A stretch of 64,000 nucleotides of DNA from Pseudocalidococcus sp964653145 (GCA_964653145.1 CAZZCG010000009.1:1-64000), one strand, 5' to 3'. Counted from the stretch's first letter, positions 24,455-33,870 are shown. Program-made: numbers and translations. The notes: generated by a model not told the origin, from the sequence alone.

Positions 24455-25243
24455 ATGCTGACCATTGCGGATGCCCCTGCTACCTTTGGGGTTGAGAAGC
24501 GTCGTCCGGTCAAGATTTTCCTAATTGAAGATGAAGACTTAATTCGGGATACGGTCTCCCTTGCCCTCCAAGATGAAGGGTATGACGTGGTTACCGCCGC
24601 CGATGGTCGCCAAGCTTTAGATTTATTGAATCACCAAATCATTACGGCCACTGGCAACTTGGACTCCAGCTTAGCCCCAGAACGGGGATGTGACTTAATA
24701 ATCCTGGACTTAATGCTGCCCTTCGTAAATGGTTTGGATCTATGTCGGTTTCTCCGCCGAGAAGGTTTAACTATTCCCATCTTGATGTTGAGTGCCAAGG
24801 GGAGTGAAATTGATCGCGTTGTTGGCCTGGAGGTTGGAGCAGACGACTACTTAACAAAACCCTTTGGGATGCGGGAGTTAATTGCTCGCTGTCGGGCTCT
24901 AATTCGCCGGGCCACCACCAGTCAAGCCAGCGGTGATGAGGCCAGTTCCACCATCAAATACGGTGATTTAACCCTCTATCCCCAGGAGTGTCGGGTGGTC
25001 TTAGCTGGGGAAGAAGTGAACCTATCCCCCAAAGAATACCGAATGCTGGAGCTGTTTATGGGACACCCGCGACGGGTCTGGCCCCGGGAGCAACTCTTGG
25101 ATCGGGTCTGGGGGCCGGACTTTGTGGGGGACAGTAAAACCGTGGATGTTCATATTCGCTGGCTGCGTGAAAAAATTGAAACGGATCCCTCCCATCCGGC
25201 ATACATTATTACGGTTCGGGGCTTCGGCTATCGATTTGGCTAG
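24455..25243 (+). CDS. sphR: OmpR-family response regulator, probably SphR
   Basis: A 262-aa regulator with a receiver domain (acidic pocket EDEDL, phospho-acceptor Asp in DLIILDLMLP, Lys in YLTKPF) and a C-terminal winged-helix DNA-binding domain (SPKEYRMLELFMGHPRRVWPR in part; VDVHIRWLREKIE). The receiver has an inserted stretch after ALDLLN of about 20 residues. It is followed 46 nt later by a histidine kinase resembling SphS, suggesting the phosphate-starvation pair SphR/SphS. This assignment rests on the domain layout and pairing. Confidence 0.85.
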   Translation: MLTIADAPATFGVEKRRPVKIFLIEDEDLIRDTVSLALQDEGYDVVTAADGRQALDLLNHQIITATGNLDSSLAPERGCDLIILDLMLPFVNGLDLCRFLRREGLTIPILMLSAKGSEIDRVVGLEVGADDYLTKPFGMRELIARCRALIRRATTSQASGDEASSTIKYGDLTLYPQECRVVLAGEEVNLSPKEYRMLELFMGHPRRVWPREQLLDRVWGPDFVGDSKTVDVHIRWLREKIETDPSHPAYIITVRGFGYRFG

Positions 25244-25289
25244 GGCTGGGTGGTTCAAGAGATTAACAGGCTGATACGGGGAGGCAACC

Positions 25290-26582
25290 GTGACCGAATC
25301 GGGTTTTATCTTAGGTCTGGGCCTGGGATTACTGATTTGTGTATGCTCTCTTTATTGGTCGCGACTCCAGTGGATGCGGGTATTACGTCAGTACAACATT
25401 GAGCCTTTGCGTTCGCCACTCCCCATTCGCCTCCGTACTCTTCTGAGCCATCAGCACCAGGAGCAGGCCCGCCTCCTGGCCGAGATCGAACATTGGCAAC
25501 AGATCCTTCACCAGGCCCCCTTGGCTTACATTGAAGTGAATGATGATCGCCTCTGTTGCTGGTCTAACCCCGCGGCCCAATCCCTATTTGGAGTGACGCC
25601 CCAGCCTGGTCGTTTACTGATCGAGATGGTGCGCTCCTACGAATTAGACTGTCTGGTGGACGAAATTCAATCGAGCCAACAACCCGGGGTCTGTGAATGG
25701 TTGCAAACGGTTTTCTTGCCCTCTGGACAGTCGCAGCGGTTACCTTTACGGGGTTATGGGGTGCCGCTTGGGGGTGGGCGGGTGGGCCTGTTTCTGGAGA
25801 ATCGTCAGGAAGTACGGACACTCCGAGATGAACGGGATCGGTGGGCATCCGATGTGGCCCATGAATTGAAAACCCCCTTAACCTCCTTGCGGCTTGTGGC
25901 TGAAACCTTACAGGAGCGGGTTGATCCGGGATTACGGCCCTGGGTGAATCGTCTTCTTGGAGAGACGGTGCGGTTAAGTTTACTGGTGCAGGAACTCTTA
26001 GAACTAAATCGACTTTCCTTTGCTCCAGCCAGTGAAATAGAACGTCATCCCCTAGATTTGGTTAAGTTGGCCTGGCGGGCCTGGGAAAATTTGGAACCAT
26101 TGGCAACCCCCCGCAACGTCCACTTAGCCTATGCTGGCCCTGAATCCTTAGTCTATGTTGGGAACGAGGCCCAGCTCTTTCGGTTAATCCTGAATTTGCT
26201 GGATAATGCGCTGAAATATACGGCATCGGGCTCTGTGATTGAATTAGGAATTACCCTTCACCAGGCCCAAGGGGAATCAGGCGTAAAAATTTGCATCCAC
26301 GACCAAGGGCCAGGATTCTCAGAGCAGGACTTACCTTATATTTTTGAACGATTTTTTCGCTCCGATCCCTCCCGTTCCCGCCAGCCGGTGGTCACAGTTC
26401 CGACCCATTCCCCGGTGTCTAGCCCGTCAACGCCAATTAGTAGCGGTAGTGGCCTGGGATTAGCCATTGTTCAGCAAATTGTTGATTGTCACCAAGGGCG
26501 CATTGAAGCCCGAAATGACGAGGCTACCGGTGGGGCTGTGGTGATAGTTTGGTTGCCGCCAAGAATTACGCCGATGCACTAG
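25290..26582 (+). CDS. sphS: Sensor histidine kinase, probably SphS
   Basis: A 430-aa kinase with one N-terminal hydrophobic segment (about residues 5-24), a PAS-like domain (about 60-150, LAYIEVNDDRLCCWSNPAAQ), HisKA with the phospho-acceptor in SDVAHELKTPLTSL (about residues 187-200) and HATPase_c with NLLDNALKYTA, GPGFSEQDL and GSGLGLAIV. It starts at GTG with GGGGAGG 5 nt upstream. The short membrane anchor without a periplasmic sensor domain fits SphS, which responds to low phosphate through the transport complex. It ends overlapping the ABC permease gene, on the opposite strand, by 17 nt. Confidence 0.85.
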   Translation: MTESGFILGLGLGLLICVCSLYWSRLQWMRVLRQYNIEPLRSPLPIRLRTLLSHQHQEQARLLAEIEHWQQILHQAPLAYIEVNDDRLCCWSNPAAQSLFGVTPQPGRLLIEMVRSYELDCLVDEIQSSQQPGVCEWLQTVFLPSGQSQRLPLRGYGVPLGGGRVGLFLENRQEVRTLRDERDRWASDVAHELKTPLTSLRLVAETLQERVDPGLRPWVNRLLGETVRLSLLVQELLELNRLSFAPASEIERHPLDLVKLAWRAWENLEPLATPRNVHLAYAGPESLVYVGNEAQLFRLILNLLDNALKYTASGSVIELGITLHQAQGESGVKICIHDQGPGFSEQDLPYIFERFFRSDPSRSRQPVVTVPTHSPVSSPSTPISSGSGLGLAIVQQIVDCHQGRIEARNDEATGGAVVIVWLPPRITPMH

Positions 26583-27360
26583 TGTAGAAGCGCAGAGCAA
26601 AGCGCCAAAAGCCATTGGAAGCCAGCAACAATCCCCAGGCCAGGCCCAGGGCCCCAAGGAGCCAAGGTAATTCAATGCGACCCAAAATTACTTCTGCCGG
26701 AACGGTGGTTAGGAAAGCAACGGGCACAACAAACGTAAAGAAAAATCGGTAGGCGGCTGGATAGGCCACCATTGGATATCGTCCCGCCTCCACCAGGCCC
26801 CGGAGCACTTCTGTAACGTTATAGATTTTGACAAACCAAATACTTGTGGCTCCAAGCATAAACCAAAGGCTATAGAAGCTGATAATTCCCAAGGCCAAGG
26901 GCCCCAGACCGAGGAAATAATCCCAAATTGGTAGGTTTAACCGGCGTCCCGCGTAGAGAATGATCAGGGCACCAAAAAGAATATCTGGAATTCCCCAAAG
27001 CGAAACAGAATAGCAGGATAACCAAAACTGACTACTGATGGGTTTAAGCAGGACAAAATCTAAGGTTCCTTCTTGGACATGGCGGACAATTCGATTGAGA
27101 TTGGGTACTAAAAAGGTTGCGGATACCCCTTGCAAAATCGTGAACACCCCAAGAACAATCAGAGCCTCCAACCAATTCCAACCCGGAAAGCCATAGTCGC
27201 CCCGATAAAATAGATACAGGCCAAAAACCCCCCCGACTAAATTTGCCAAACTGGTCAAGGCCGCAATCAGGAAATTAAACCGATATTCCATCTCCGCAGC
27301 CGTGGCGGTTCCCCAAAACAACAGTAAAAGCCGGAAATATCGAAGCCAGGGGCGGGTCAT
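26566..27360 (-). CDS. ABC-2 type transporter permease (DUF990 family)
   Basis: A 264-aa membrane protein with about six helices. The opening RYFRLLLLFWGTATAAEMEYR and the central VQEGTLDFVLLKPISSQFW are typical of the DUF990/ABC-2 permeases that pair with an ATPase for export of unknown substrates. The ATPase and second permease are not adjacent here. I prefer the ATG at 27360, since relatives start there; an extension to 27408 adds 16 unsupported residues. Converges with sphS. Confidence 0.82.
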   Translation of the reverse strand: MTRPWLRYFRLLLLFWGTATAAEMEYRFNFLIAALTSLANLVGGVFGLYLFYRGDYGFPGWNWLEALIVLGVFTILQGVSATFLVPNLNRIVRHVQEGTLDFVLLKPISSQFWLSCYSVSLWGIPDILFGALIILYAGRRLNLPIWDYFLGLGPLALGIISFYSLWFMLGATSIWFVKIYNVTEVLRGLVEAGRYPMVAYPAAYRFFFTFVVPVAFLTTVPAEVILGRIELPWLLGALGLAWGLLLASNGFWRFALRFYTSASA

Positions 27361-27537
27361 GGGTATTCTCACTGGGGCAGGCGGGATCAACTGCCTTGAA
27401 ATGAACAAATTCTCAGAGTTTTAAAGCACTCCTAGGCCGGGACAGGGCTAAATTCCCTGGAAATGTACGCTGGCAGAAGTCTCTAGTGTTAAAATACAGC
27501 CTACACACTGCGACAAACTGAGGATAATCAAACTGTT

Positions 27538-27675
27538 ATGGAAGCAATGATGCTCTTGGCAAAACTCCCGGAAGCCTATTCCATTTTTGATCCATTGGTT
27601 GATGTATTGCCCGTGATTCCAGTTTTATTTCTGGCGTTGGCCTTTGTTTGGCAAGCTGCGGTGGGTTTCCGTTAA
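27538..27675 (+). CDS. psbK: Photosystem II reaction centre protein K
   Basis: A 45-aa precursor (MEAMMLLAKLPEAYSIFDPL... ending FVWQAAVGFR). The N-terminal eight residues are normally removed to leave the mature 37-residue subunit that begins at KLPEAY. The single helix contains PVIPVLFLALAFVWQ. PsbK sits at the edge of the PSII core near CP43 and PsbZ. An extended -10 (TGTTAAAAT, 27487-27495) lies upstream and an intrinsic terminator downstream, so it is monocistronic. Confidence 0.96.
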   Translation: MEAMMLLAKLPEAYSIFDPLVDVLPVIPVLFLALAFVWQAAVGFR

Positions 27676-27724
27676 GACTTTCCCTCAGATTTTTTGAGCA
27701 AGCTCATTTAATTCAAACTAAAAC

Positions 27725-27768
27725 AGCCAAGGATCTGCAATCACCATGGGATTCTTGGCTATTTTTTT
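27725..27768 (+). terminator. Intrinsic terminator of psbK
   Basis: AGCCAAG (27725-27731) pairs with CTTGGCT (27754-27760) and is followed by TTTTTTT (27762-27768). The loop is long (22 nt). It ends 13 nt before the convergent bioB stop, so it probably limits read-through in one direction only. Confidence 0.6.
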
Positions 27769-27780
27769 GTCGTTCTGACG

Positions 27781-28842
27781 TTATTCCAGGGATAAGGGCG
27801 AGCCATCGGGCGCTTCAAGGACAAATCCAGCATCCGTAATCATCTGCCAATCTGCGTGGGGGGCCTGACCTGGGGTTGTTAAGTAATCACCGACAAAAAT
27901 CGAGTTGGCTGGATAGAGCCCCAAGGGTTGTAAACTCCGTAACTGCACTTCTCGTCCCCCGGCAATCCGAATTTCTCGATCCGGCAGGAGAAACCGAAAC
28001 AAACACAACACCCGTAAACAGTAGCGGGGATTCAACCGATTTTGGCCCGCCAGGGGAGTACCAGCAATGGGAATTAAGAAATTGACGGGGACACTGGTGA
28101 TGTTCAAAGCCCTCAGGGAGAGTGCGAGTTCCACCACATTTTGATCCGATTCCCCCAGGCCAATGATGCCGCCAGCACAGGTTGTGATGCCAGCGCGGTG
28201 GACATGGTTGATGGTGTCAACGCGATCGGCATAGGTATGGGTAGAGCAGATGTTTTCGTGGTGAGCTTCGGCGGTGTTGAGGTTGTGGTTAACCCGATCC
28301 ACCCCAGCGGCGGCCAATTCAGCAGCTTGGCTTTCACTCAAAAGCCCCAAACAGGCACAAACTTTGAGGTCATGGTTAGCCTTAATGGTGCGAATGGTTT
28401 GTAACACCCGCTGAAAGTTTTGGGGACTGGGACTACGACCTGAGAGCACCAAACAAAAGGTTCCGGCTTTCAACTGCTTAGCTTGAGCGGCGGCGGCCAA
28501 AATCTTTTCTTCAGTGATCAGTGGATAGGTTTCAATTTCTGCGGTGGAGATTTTTGACTGGGAGCAGTAATGACAATCCTCTGGACACAGGCCACTTTGG
28601 GCATTGAGCAAGTAGTGAAGTCGGACTCGATTGCCCCAAAAATGTGTCCGTACTCGATAGGCCGCTGCCAATTGATTCAGCAATTCTCGATCTGGAGCCT
28701 GTAATACGGACAAGGCATCGTCCAAAGTCAAACAGTCTCCTGCCAGGGCCTGGTCAGCAAGTCTTTGCCAATGGGTGGAACGATCTGAGGCCTGGGTTAA
28801 AGCAGAGTCAAGTTCAGGGGGATGTAAGGGGGTGCGGGTCAA
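27781..28842 (-). CDS. bioB: Biotin synthase
   Basis: BioB inserts sulfur into dethiobiotin using radical SAM chemistry. The 353-aa protein has the radical-SAM cysteine motif CPEDCHYCSQS (about residues 86-96), followed by AAAQAKQLKAGTFCLVLSG, VNHNLNTAE and TTCAGGIIGLGES, all conserved in BioB including cysteines for the [2Fe-2S] cluster. Length is normal. The first 45 residues are variable, so the start codon could lie slightly inward. Confidence 0.95.
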   Translation of the reverse strand: MTRTPLHPPELDSALTQASDRSTHWQRLADQALAGDCLTLDDALSVLQAPDRELLNQLAAAYRVRTHFWGNRVRLHYLLNAQSGLCPEDCHYCSQSKISTAEIETYPLITEEKILAAAAQAKQLKAGTFCLVLSGRSPSPQNFQRVLQTIRTIKANHDLKVCACLGLLSESQAAELAAAGVDRVNHNLNTAEAHHENICSTHTYADRVDTINHVHRAGITTCAGGIIGLGESDQNVVELALSLRALNITSVPVNFLIPIAGTPLAGQNRLNPRYCLRVLCLFRFLLPDREIRIAGGREVQLRSLQPLGLYPANSIFVGDYLTTPGQAPHADWQMITDAGFVLEAPDGSPLSLE

Positions 28843-29160
28843 TCAACTCACCTAAGGTTGGTCTAGGAAATAGCTTTCTATCTTATTTTTTTGTACCACT
28901 ATTGGGCCGATGCTTCCGGAAAAACCCATGGCGAAAGGATGGTGGCTGGAGTTTGATGGGACGATTCCTGGCCTGGAGATGGTTTTTGAACCCGGCTACG
29001 GCAAAACTTCCGTGGAAATACGGCCACCACGTCAAAATTATTTGTGTTAGTCTATGCTTAATAGAACGTGATAATACACGCATCAGATAAAACTTTAATT
29101 GACTTTTGTTGTTGTTTCGATCCCTTGTCCCTCAGCCCAGGCCTGGAGTTAACATCACCT
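28843..29160. other. Intergenic region upstream of bioB
   Basis: 318 bp between divergent bioB and the small 29161 gene. It contains two copies of the CCAGGCC/GGCCTGG heptamer (near 28970 and 29140) and a 7-T run near 28884, but no supported gene. A 66-codon minus-strand frame (28883-29083) is basic and unrecognised and is not supported. Confidence 0.35.
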
Positions 29161-29298
29161 ATGGACTACATTGACCAAATTCTGGATACCCTAAAGTCTT
29201 GGTTAAAAAAATTGGTGGAATTGCTTGCGGGCGAAGAAGCTGAGCCAACCTTAGAGCCTGTTCCGATCCCGGTCAATGACCGCCACGCCCGTCGCTAA
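29161..29298 (+). CDS. 45-aa hypothetical protein
   Basis: An ATG at 29161 opens a 45-codon frame: an amphipathic helix (DYIDQILDTLKSWLKKLVEL) followed by an acidic linker and a Pro-rich basic tail ending HARR. The helix-plus-linker pattern suggests a peripheral membrane or subunit-docking peptide, but no family is recognised. An in-frame extension to 29068 is unlikely. It lies 51 nt upstream of aroQ on the same strand. Confidence 0.5.
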   Translation: MDYIDQILDTLKSWLKKLVELLAGEEAEPTLEPVPIPVNDRHARR

Positions 29299-29349
29299 AT
29301 CTTCCAACTCTCCATGCGCCTTTCCCTTAATTCCCTCTAGTCACAGGCT

Positions 29350-29799
29350 GTGTTCTCGATTCTTATCCTCCACGGGCCAAACCTAAATCTTTTGGGCACT
29401 CGGGAGCCAGGCATTTACGGCTCAGCCACCCTCGCCACAATTACTCAAGACTTGATTGATCTTGGTAATTCCCTTGGAGTGAGCATCACAAGCCAGCAAT
29501 CAAACCATGAGGGTCAACTTGTGGATTGGCTACATCAGGCCCAGGTCAATCAGGATGGAGTGATCCTCAACGCCGGAGCCTACACCCACACAAGTGTTGC
29601 CATTCGGGATGCCATTGCTGCTATTCGACTGCCGGTGGTGGAGGTGCATCTGAGCAATATCTATCAACGGGAATCCTTTCGACACCATTCCTACTTGTCT
29701 CCGGTGGTAATTGGACAAATTAGTGGTTTTGGCCCCGATAGTTACCTATTGGGCTTACGGGCTCTCATCAATCATCTCAAGCTGAAATCTAAAGCTTAA
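29350..29799 (+). CDS. aroQ: Type II 3-dehydroquinate dehydratase
   Basis: AroQ dehydrates 3-dehydroquinate to 3-dehydroshikimate in the shikimate pathway. The 149-aa protein, the normal length, begins with ILHGPNLNLLGTREPGIYG, containing the catalytic Arg and Tyr loop. NAGAYTHTSVAIRDA and the catalytic His region EVHLSNIYQRESFRHHSY follow. The start is GTG at 29350. Confidence 0.96.
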   Translation: MFSILILHGPNLNLLGTREPGIYGSATLATITQDLIDLGNSLGVSITSQQSNHEGQLVDWLHQAQVNQDGVILNAGAYTHTSVAIRDAIAAIRLPVVEVHLSNIYQRESFRHHSYLSPVVIGQISGFGPDSYLLGLRALINHLKLKSKA

Positions 29800-29812
29800 C
29801 CCTGCAAAGCCC

Positions 29813-30166
29813 TTAACTCTGCTCATCTAAGTACAACTGAATATCGTCCAACATCCGCGTCAGTTCTGCTTCTGTGGTCAGGCGAATTCGTTCGTCGCGG
29901 ATCGTGATTAGAACCTTGGCCGCAAATGGGGATGGCCAGATATTGGGATTACAAAAAACCTCGACCAAAACCTCCCCTGTGTATTGATAATCTAAGCTTG
30001 GCCAGGGCTTTTGACTACCGGCCTTGGCGGTCGCAGCCTGTTTGAGGTTGTGCACCAGTTCCCGTAGATCCTTCAGTAATTCCTGGGCAGACTGCGGGGT
30101 AAAGCTGAAACTCACGGCTCCTTCCACTAAGTTCAACCGCATTGTCGCCATAACGATTTTGCTCAC
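29813..30166 (-). CDS. Hypothetical protein
   Basis: A 117-aa soluble protein, predicted alpha/beta: SFSFTPQSAQELLKDLRELVHNL (in part) is a likely helix and VLVEVFCNPNIWPS and KVLITIRDERIRL are likely strands. No recognised domain. The stop lies 13 nt from the stop of aroQ on the other strand. In-frame ATGs at 30142 and 30133 are alternative starts. Confidence 0.65.
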   Translation of the reverse strand: MSKIVMATMRLNLVEGAVSFSFTPQSAQELLKDLRELVHNLKQAATAKAGSQKPWPSLDYQYTGEVLVEVFCNPNIWPSPFAAKVLITIRDERIRLTTEAELTRMLDDIQLYLDEQS

Positions 30167-30391
30167 TACTGGTGTCTGTGTTTAGTCTGACGTGATTTGG
30201 TTTGATTTGGTGCAATCAAGGAAATTCTGTGACAAAACTTGGAATTGTAAACTTTGTAACCCAGAAATTTGCAAATTGTAAGGATTTCTTTTCTTTGCGA
30301 AATCATCTCCCCTAGACTTGGGTTTACGCCTGAGATCGCGTTAAAACCACCTGATCTTCGGGTAAACCGTTGCTTTGGGGAGATTGGATCG

Positions 30392-30739
30392 ATGTTGGCC
30401 TGGCATCACAATATTTTGATTCTTTCAGCGTTGGCTTCAGTTTTGGGACTAATAATTTTATTGGGGAACGAATCCCAGGCCCCAGCCAGCACCCAGCCAA
30501 CTCCAGAGCTAGATGAGCATCAGGCCCATAGCGAAACCCTGCTGCGGATGATTTTTGTTTACTGGTTACTGTTTTGTCTTGCATCTGGGCTCCAAAACCT
30601 TGACTGCATAGCAGGCACCGATCTCCAGGCCAAGTGTCGGATTATTAAACTCCTGAGTTATCTACTGACGTTTTCTTCGGTGCTCTGCTTTCCCATGCAT
30701 TTACTCCAGGCCCGGCAAACCCAGAGACAAATCAACTAA
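30392..30739 (+). CDS. Two-helix membrane hypothetical protein
   Basis: A 115-aa protein starting MLAWHHNILILSALASVLGL, with a first helix (about residues 6-24), an acidic Pro-rich linker and a second hydrophobic pair (FVYWLLFCLASGL; LLSYLLTFSSVLCF). Three cysteines are in the C-terminal half. Function unknown. In-frame sequence upstream to 30269 is less hydrophobic and unlikely to be coding. Confidence 0.55.
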   Translation: MLAWHHNILILSALASVLGLIILLGNESQAPASTQPTPELDEHQAHSETLLRMIFVYWLLFCLASGLQNLDCIAGTDLQAKCRIIKLLSYLLTFSSVLCFPMHLLQARQTQRQIN

Positions 30740-30851
30740 CGGTCATGAATTGCTTTTGTATTGGAGTAGGCTATTGCTATCTAAAGCTCTGAAGCAGTAT
30801 TTGTCCAGCTAGGCGATAAAATTAAAGCTGCTTTTGTTCTGGCTTGATGTC

Positions 30852-31880
30852 ATGATTGATGCGCCTGCACTGTTACGTCAACTCCTAGCCCGCGAGTCCC
30901 TAAGTCGAGATCAAGCCCGGGAGTTGATGCAGGGTTGGTTAGCGACAGAAATTCCGCCAGTCCTTTCCGGAGCGATCCTTGCGGCTATCCAGGCTAAGGG
31001 GGTTAGTGCCGATGAGTTAACAGGAATGGCCGAAACCCTTCTAGAGCAATCTCCTGGCCAGGCCTGGGATGTAGTGACTCCTCTGGTGGATACCTGTGGC
31101 ACCGGTGGGGATGGAAGTGGGACCTTTAATATTTCTACCGCAGTGGCGTTCGTCGTGGCGGCGGCGGGGGTGAAGGTCGCTAAACATGGAAACCGTTCCA
31201 TTTCCAGTCGGGTTGGCTCGGCGGATGTTTTGGAGGCCTTGGGGATTAACTTGACCCTCGAACCGGCCCGGGTGAAGGCGGCCCTGGAAACCCTTGGCAT
31301 CACCTTTTTATTTGCCCCCGGTTGGCATCCCGCCATGAAAGCTGTGGCCGAAATCCGAAAAACCCTAGCTGTACGAACTGTTTTTAATCTTCTTGGCCCC
31401 TTAGTGAATCCGTTTCGGCCCACAGGGCAAGTTATTGGTGTTTACAGTTCTGAGTATTTAACCCCGATGGCCACTGCCCTGAAACAGTTAGGAACTCGAC
31501 GCGCCATTGTCTTGCATGGTCGGGAGGGCTTGGATGAAGCGGGTCTTGGGGATGTCACGGATCTAGTAGAAATTTCCCAGGAAACCGATCAGCCCAGTCC
31601 AAAAATCCTCAATGCCTCGGCCCTAGGTCTGGAGCCTGCCCCCGTCACTGCCATTCATGGCGGAAATTTGTCGGAAAATGTGGCGATCCTCACCCAGGTT
31701 TTGCAAGGCCATGGAACCCCCGCCCAACGGAATGTGGTTGCCCTAAATGCTGGCCTAGTTTTAGTCGTGGGAGAAGCTGTGACTGATTTACCCGCTGGTG
31801 TGACCTTAGCCCGGGAAGTACTGGCCAGTGGTGGGGCCTGGGACAAGTTGACCGCCTTAGCGAAATTTAGCCAGGCATAG
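30852..31880 (+). CDS. trpD: Anthranilate phosphoribosyltransferase
   Basis: TrpD joins anthranilate with PRPP in tryptophan synthesis. The 342-aa protein has the glycine-rich PRPP loop DTCGTGGDGSGTFNIST, KHGNRSISSRVGSADVLEALG, the anthranilate-binding HPAMKAVAEIR and RTVFNLLGPLVNP. The ATG at 30852 gives MIDAPALLRQLL, consistent with relatives; frames starting at 30834 add residues with no support. trpC lies about 0.8 kb further on, on the other strand, rather than in an operon. Confidence 0.96.
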   Translation: MIDAPALLRQLLARESLSRDQARELMQGWLATEIPPVLSGAILAAIQAKGVSADELTGMAETLLEQSPGQAWDVVTPLVDTCGTGGDGSGTFNISTAVAFVVAAAGVKVAKHGNRSISSRVGSADVLEALGINLTLEPARVKAALETLGITFLFAPGWHPAMKAVAEIRKTLAVRTVFNLLGPLVNPFRPTGQVIGVYSSEYLTPMATALKQLGTRRAIVLHGREGLDEAGLGDVTDLVEISQETDQPSPKILNASALGLEPAPVTAIHGGNLSENVAILTQVLQGHGTPAQRNVVALNAGLVLVVGEAVTDLPAGVTLAREVLASGGAWDKLTALAKFSQA

Positions 31881-31949
31881 GACGATATGTTTTTTATAGT
31901 TTTTCTGAATTAAAGGAATATCCAATTCCCATGGAAACCTAAGCGGGGA

Positions 31950-32669
31950 TCAGGCAGGAATATCTTGGCAGGTCTTCTTGGCGTACACGGCCTGGACATA
32001 CTCCAAATCTAATTCAGCAAACCGATCCACCACCCAGTTACATCGCCGCTGCAGCATATGAAATGGAAAAGTATGGGCAATCCCCAACACTGGCAATCCG
32101 GCTCGCTTTGCTGCTTCAATGCCCATAAACGTATCTTCAATAACCAGACAATGGTGTGGTGATAGGTCTAGGTTCGGGTACAGCTCATCCAGTTGATTGA
32201 CTGCCATCACATACCCAGCCGGATCGGGTTTGCCAGGACTGACATCATTGGCCGTTACCACCACCGCAAAATCTGTCCCTAATCCCGCCCGATTGAGAAC
32301 TAACTCCACTTCTGAACGCATGGCCCCAGTTACCAGGCCCAATTTAATGCCCTGATCACCAAGGGTTTTAATAAAATCTTCCACCCCTGGAAAAAGAGGC
32401 AGGGTTTCAAGTTTTTCTAATTCTGCCTGGTAGGCCTGGGATTTTTGGCACAGGAGCTTATCTAAATAGGCCGAGTTGACATACCGCCCCCGCCGACTTA
32501 AGACATTATCCAAACATTCACGATCTGAACGCCCCAGACAGAACTGTTGATACTCATCGGGTTGAGGCCGGAGATTTTCACTGAGGAGAATATCCGAAAT
32601 TAATCGAGCATGAATCGCCTCATCATCCACAATCACGCCATTAAAGTCGAACAGCACCGCCCGCAACAT
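31950..32669 (-). CDS. HAD superfamily hydrolase (beta-phosphoglucomutase-like)
   Basis: A 239-aa HAD phosphatase with motif I DFNGVIVDD, a C1-type cap domain (about residues 15-85), motif II TGAMRS, motif III Lys in GKPDPAGY and motif IV VIEDTFMGIEAAKRAG. The nucleophile and general acid Asp residues are spaced DxN rather than DxD (DFNG), so the second Asp is replaced by Asn. This may lower or change the activity. It lies 3 nt after trpC and is probably co-transcribed. Confidence 0.85.
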   Translation of the reverse strand: MLRAVLFDFNGVIVDDEAIHARLISDILLSENLRPQPDEYQQFCLGRSDRECLDNVLSRRGRYVNSAYLDKLLCQKSQAYQAELEKLETLPLFPGVEDFIKTLGDQGIKLGLVTGAMRSEVELVLNRAGLGTDFAVVVTANDVSPGKPDPAGYVMAVNQLDELYPNLDLSPHHCLVIEDTFMGIEAAKRAGLPVLGIAHTFPFHMLQRRCNWVVDRFAELDLEYVQAVYAKKTCQDIPA

Positions 32670-32672
32670 GGG

Positions 32673-33617
32673 TTAACTGACTGCCCTCTGATAGGGTGCG
32701 GGAAAAAGGTGTTGAATCCGGTCACTAATCTGACTGGCAATGTCCAGATAATGCACATCCTCTGGGGTAGAACGCACTAATGACTCCCCAATTAAAACGG
32801 CTTTGGCTCCAGCTTGATGAACCTGATTGATGTGGTGTGGGGCTTGCAATCCAGATTCACTGACAACCATAATTCCCCGTTCCCGCATCTCCGGATAGCG
32901 ATGTTGGAGTAAGTCCACCGTAGTTTGAACATCGGTATCGAAGGTTTCCAGGTTGCGGTTATTAATCCCCACGAGTTCGACACTGTCTAAGGCCAAAACC
33001 CGATCCAGTTCCTCAAGGGTGTGCACCTCCACCAAGGCTACCATCCCCAGGCCTCGGGCAATTTTAATAAAATACTGCAAATCTCGATCCGACAATATGG
33101 CCGCAATTAACAACACTGCATCCGCCCCTTTGACCCGGGCCAAATACATTTGATAGGGATAAATAATAAAATCCTTACACAGCAGGGGTAAATCCACCGC
33201 CGCCCGCACCTGTGATAAGTAGTCAAAACTGCCTTGGAAAAATTTTTCATCCGTCAACACCGACAAGCACGCGGCACCGGATTCAGCATAGGCCTGGGCA
33301 ATGGCAACCGGATCAAAATTCTGGCAGATTATCCCTTTACTCGGCGAGGCCTTTTTCACCTCAGCAATCAGGGCGGGTTTGACGGGATGGGATTTTAAGG
33401 CTTCAAGGAAGGAACGGGGTGGGGCTGCGGTGAGGACTTGGCGTTGCAGATCCGGAAGAGAGAGGGATTCGCGGCGTTGCTCCACTTCAGTTTCCTTGTG
33501 CCAAACAATTTCCTCCAAAATATGACGGGGCTGAGTTTCGGCGTCGGACATTCGGGTTTGAAATTGGAGACTTTGCACAAGCACAGGGGGATTGGGAGAA
33601 CGGCGACGAATTCGCAT
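32673..33617 (-). CDS. trpC: Indole-3-glycerol phosphate synthase
   Basis: TrpC closes the indole ring in tryptophan synthesis. The 314-aa protein has the cyanobacterial N-terminal extension MRIRRRSPNPP, then ILEEIVWHKETEVEQRR, the catalytic Lys and Glu in LIAEVKKASPSKG, LLCKDFIIYPYQMYLAR, VGINNRNLETF and VVSESGLQ. The start at 33617 matches this extension; a further 9 residues upstream (to 33644) are not supported. The adjacent HAD gene begins 3 nt later. Confidence 0.95.
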   Translation of the reverse strand: MRIRRRSPNPPVLVQSLQFQTRMSDAETQPRHILEEIVWHKETEVEQRRESLSLPDLQRQVLTAAPPRSFLEALKSHPVKPALIAEVKKASPSKGIICQNFDPVAIAQAYAESGAACLSVLTDEKFFQGSFDYLSQVRAAVDLPLLCKDFIIYPYQMYLARVKGADAVLLIAAILSDRDLQYFIKIARGLGMVALVEVHTLEELDRVLALDSVELVGINNRNLETFDTDVQTTVDLLQHRYPEMRERGIMVVSESGLQAPHHINQVHQAGAKAVLIGESLVRSTPEDVHYLDIASQISDRIQHLFPAPYQRAVS

Positions 33618-33870
33618 AAAGAAGACTATTAGATTTGCAGTCAATGCTCTCTACTATAGGCCGGAAAATGTATCGAATTTGTGAGTAACGTTACAAAGTC
33701 TGACTGGCTGCGCCGTTAAACCCTGCTTAGCCCCGCTGTCTTGTAAAGTTACGCAACCAGGAAAATTAAGTTTTGTGTCAAATCTGCCGTTTTGCCGGGG
33801 CCAGGTTTGCTATTTTAGTCTCCAATTCAGCCAATTTTTCTTTCTCTTCTGTCTCAGTGAGGTGTGTTTC

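Noticed and set aside
28883..29083. 66-codon basic frame upstream of bioB
   Set aside because: No recognised motif and it sits in the divergent gap beside bioB; the basic, proline-rich make-up is what translated non-coding DNA gives here.
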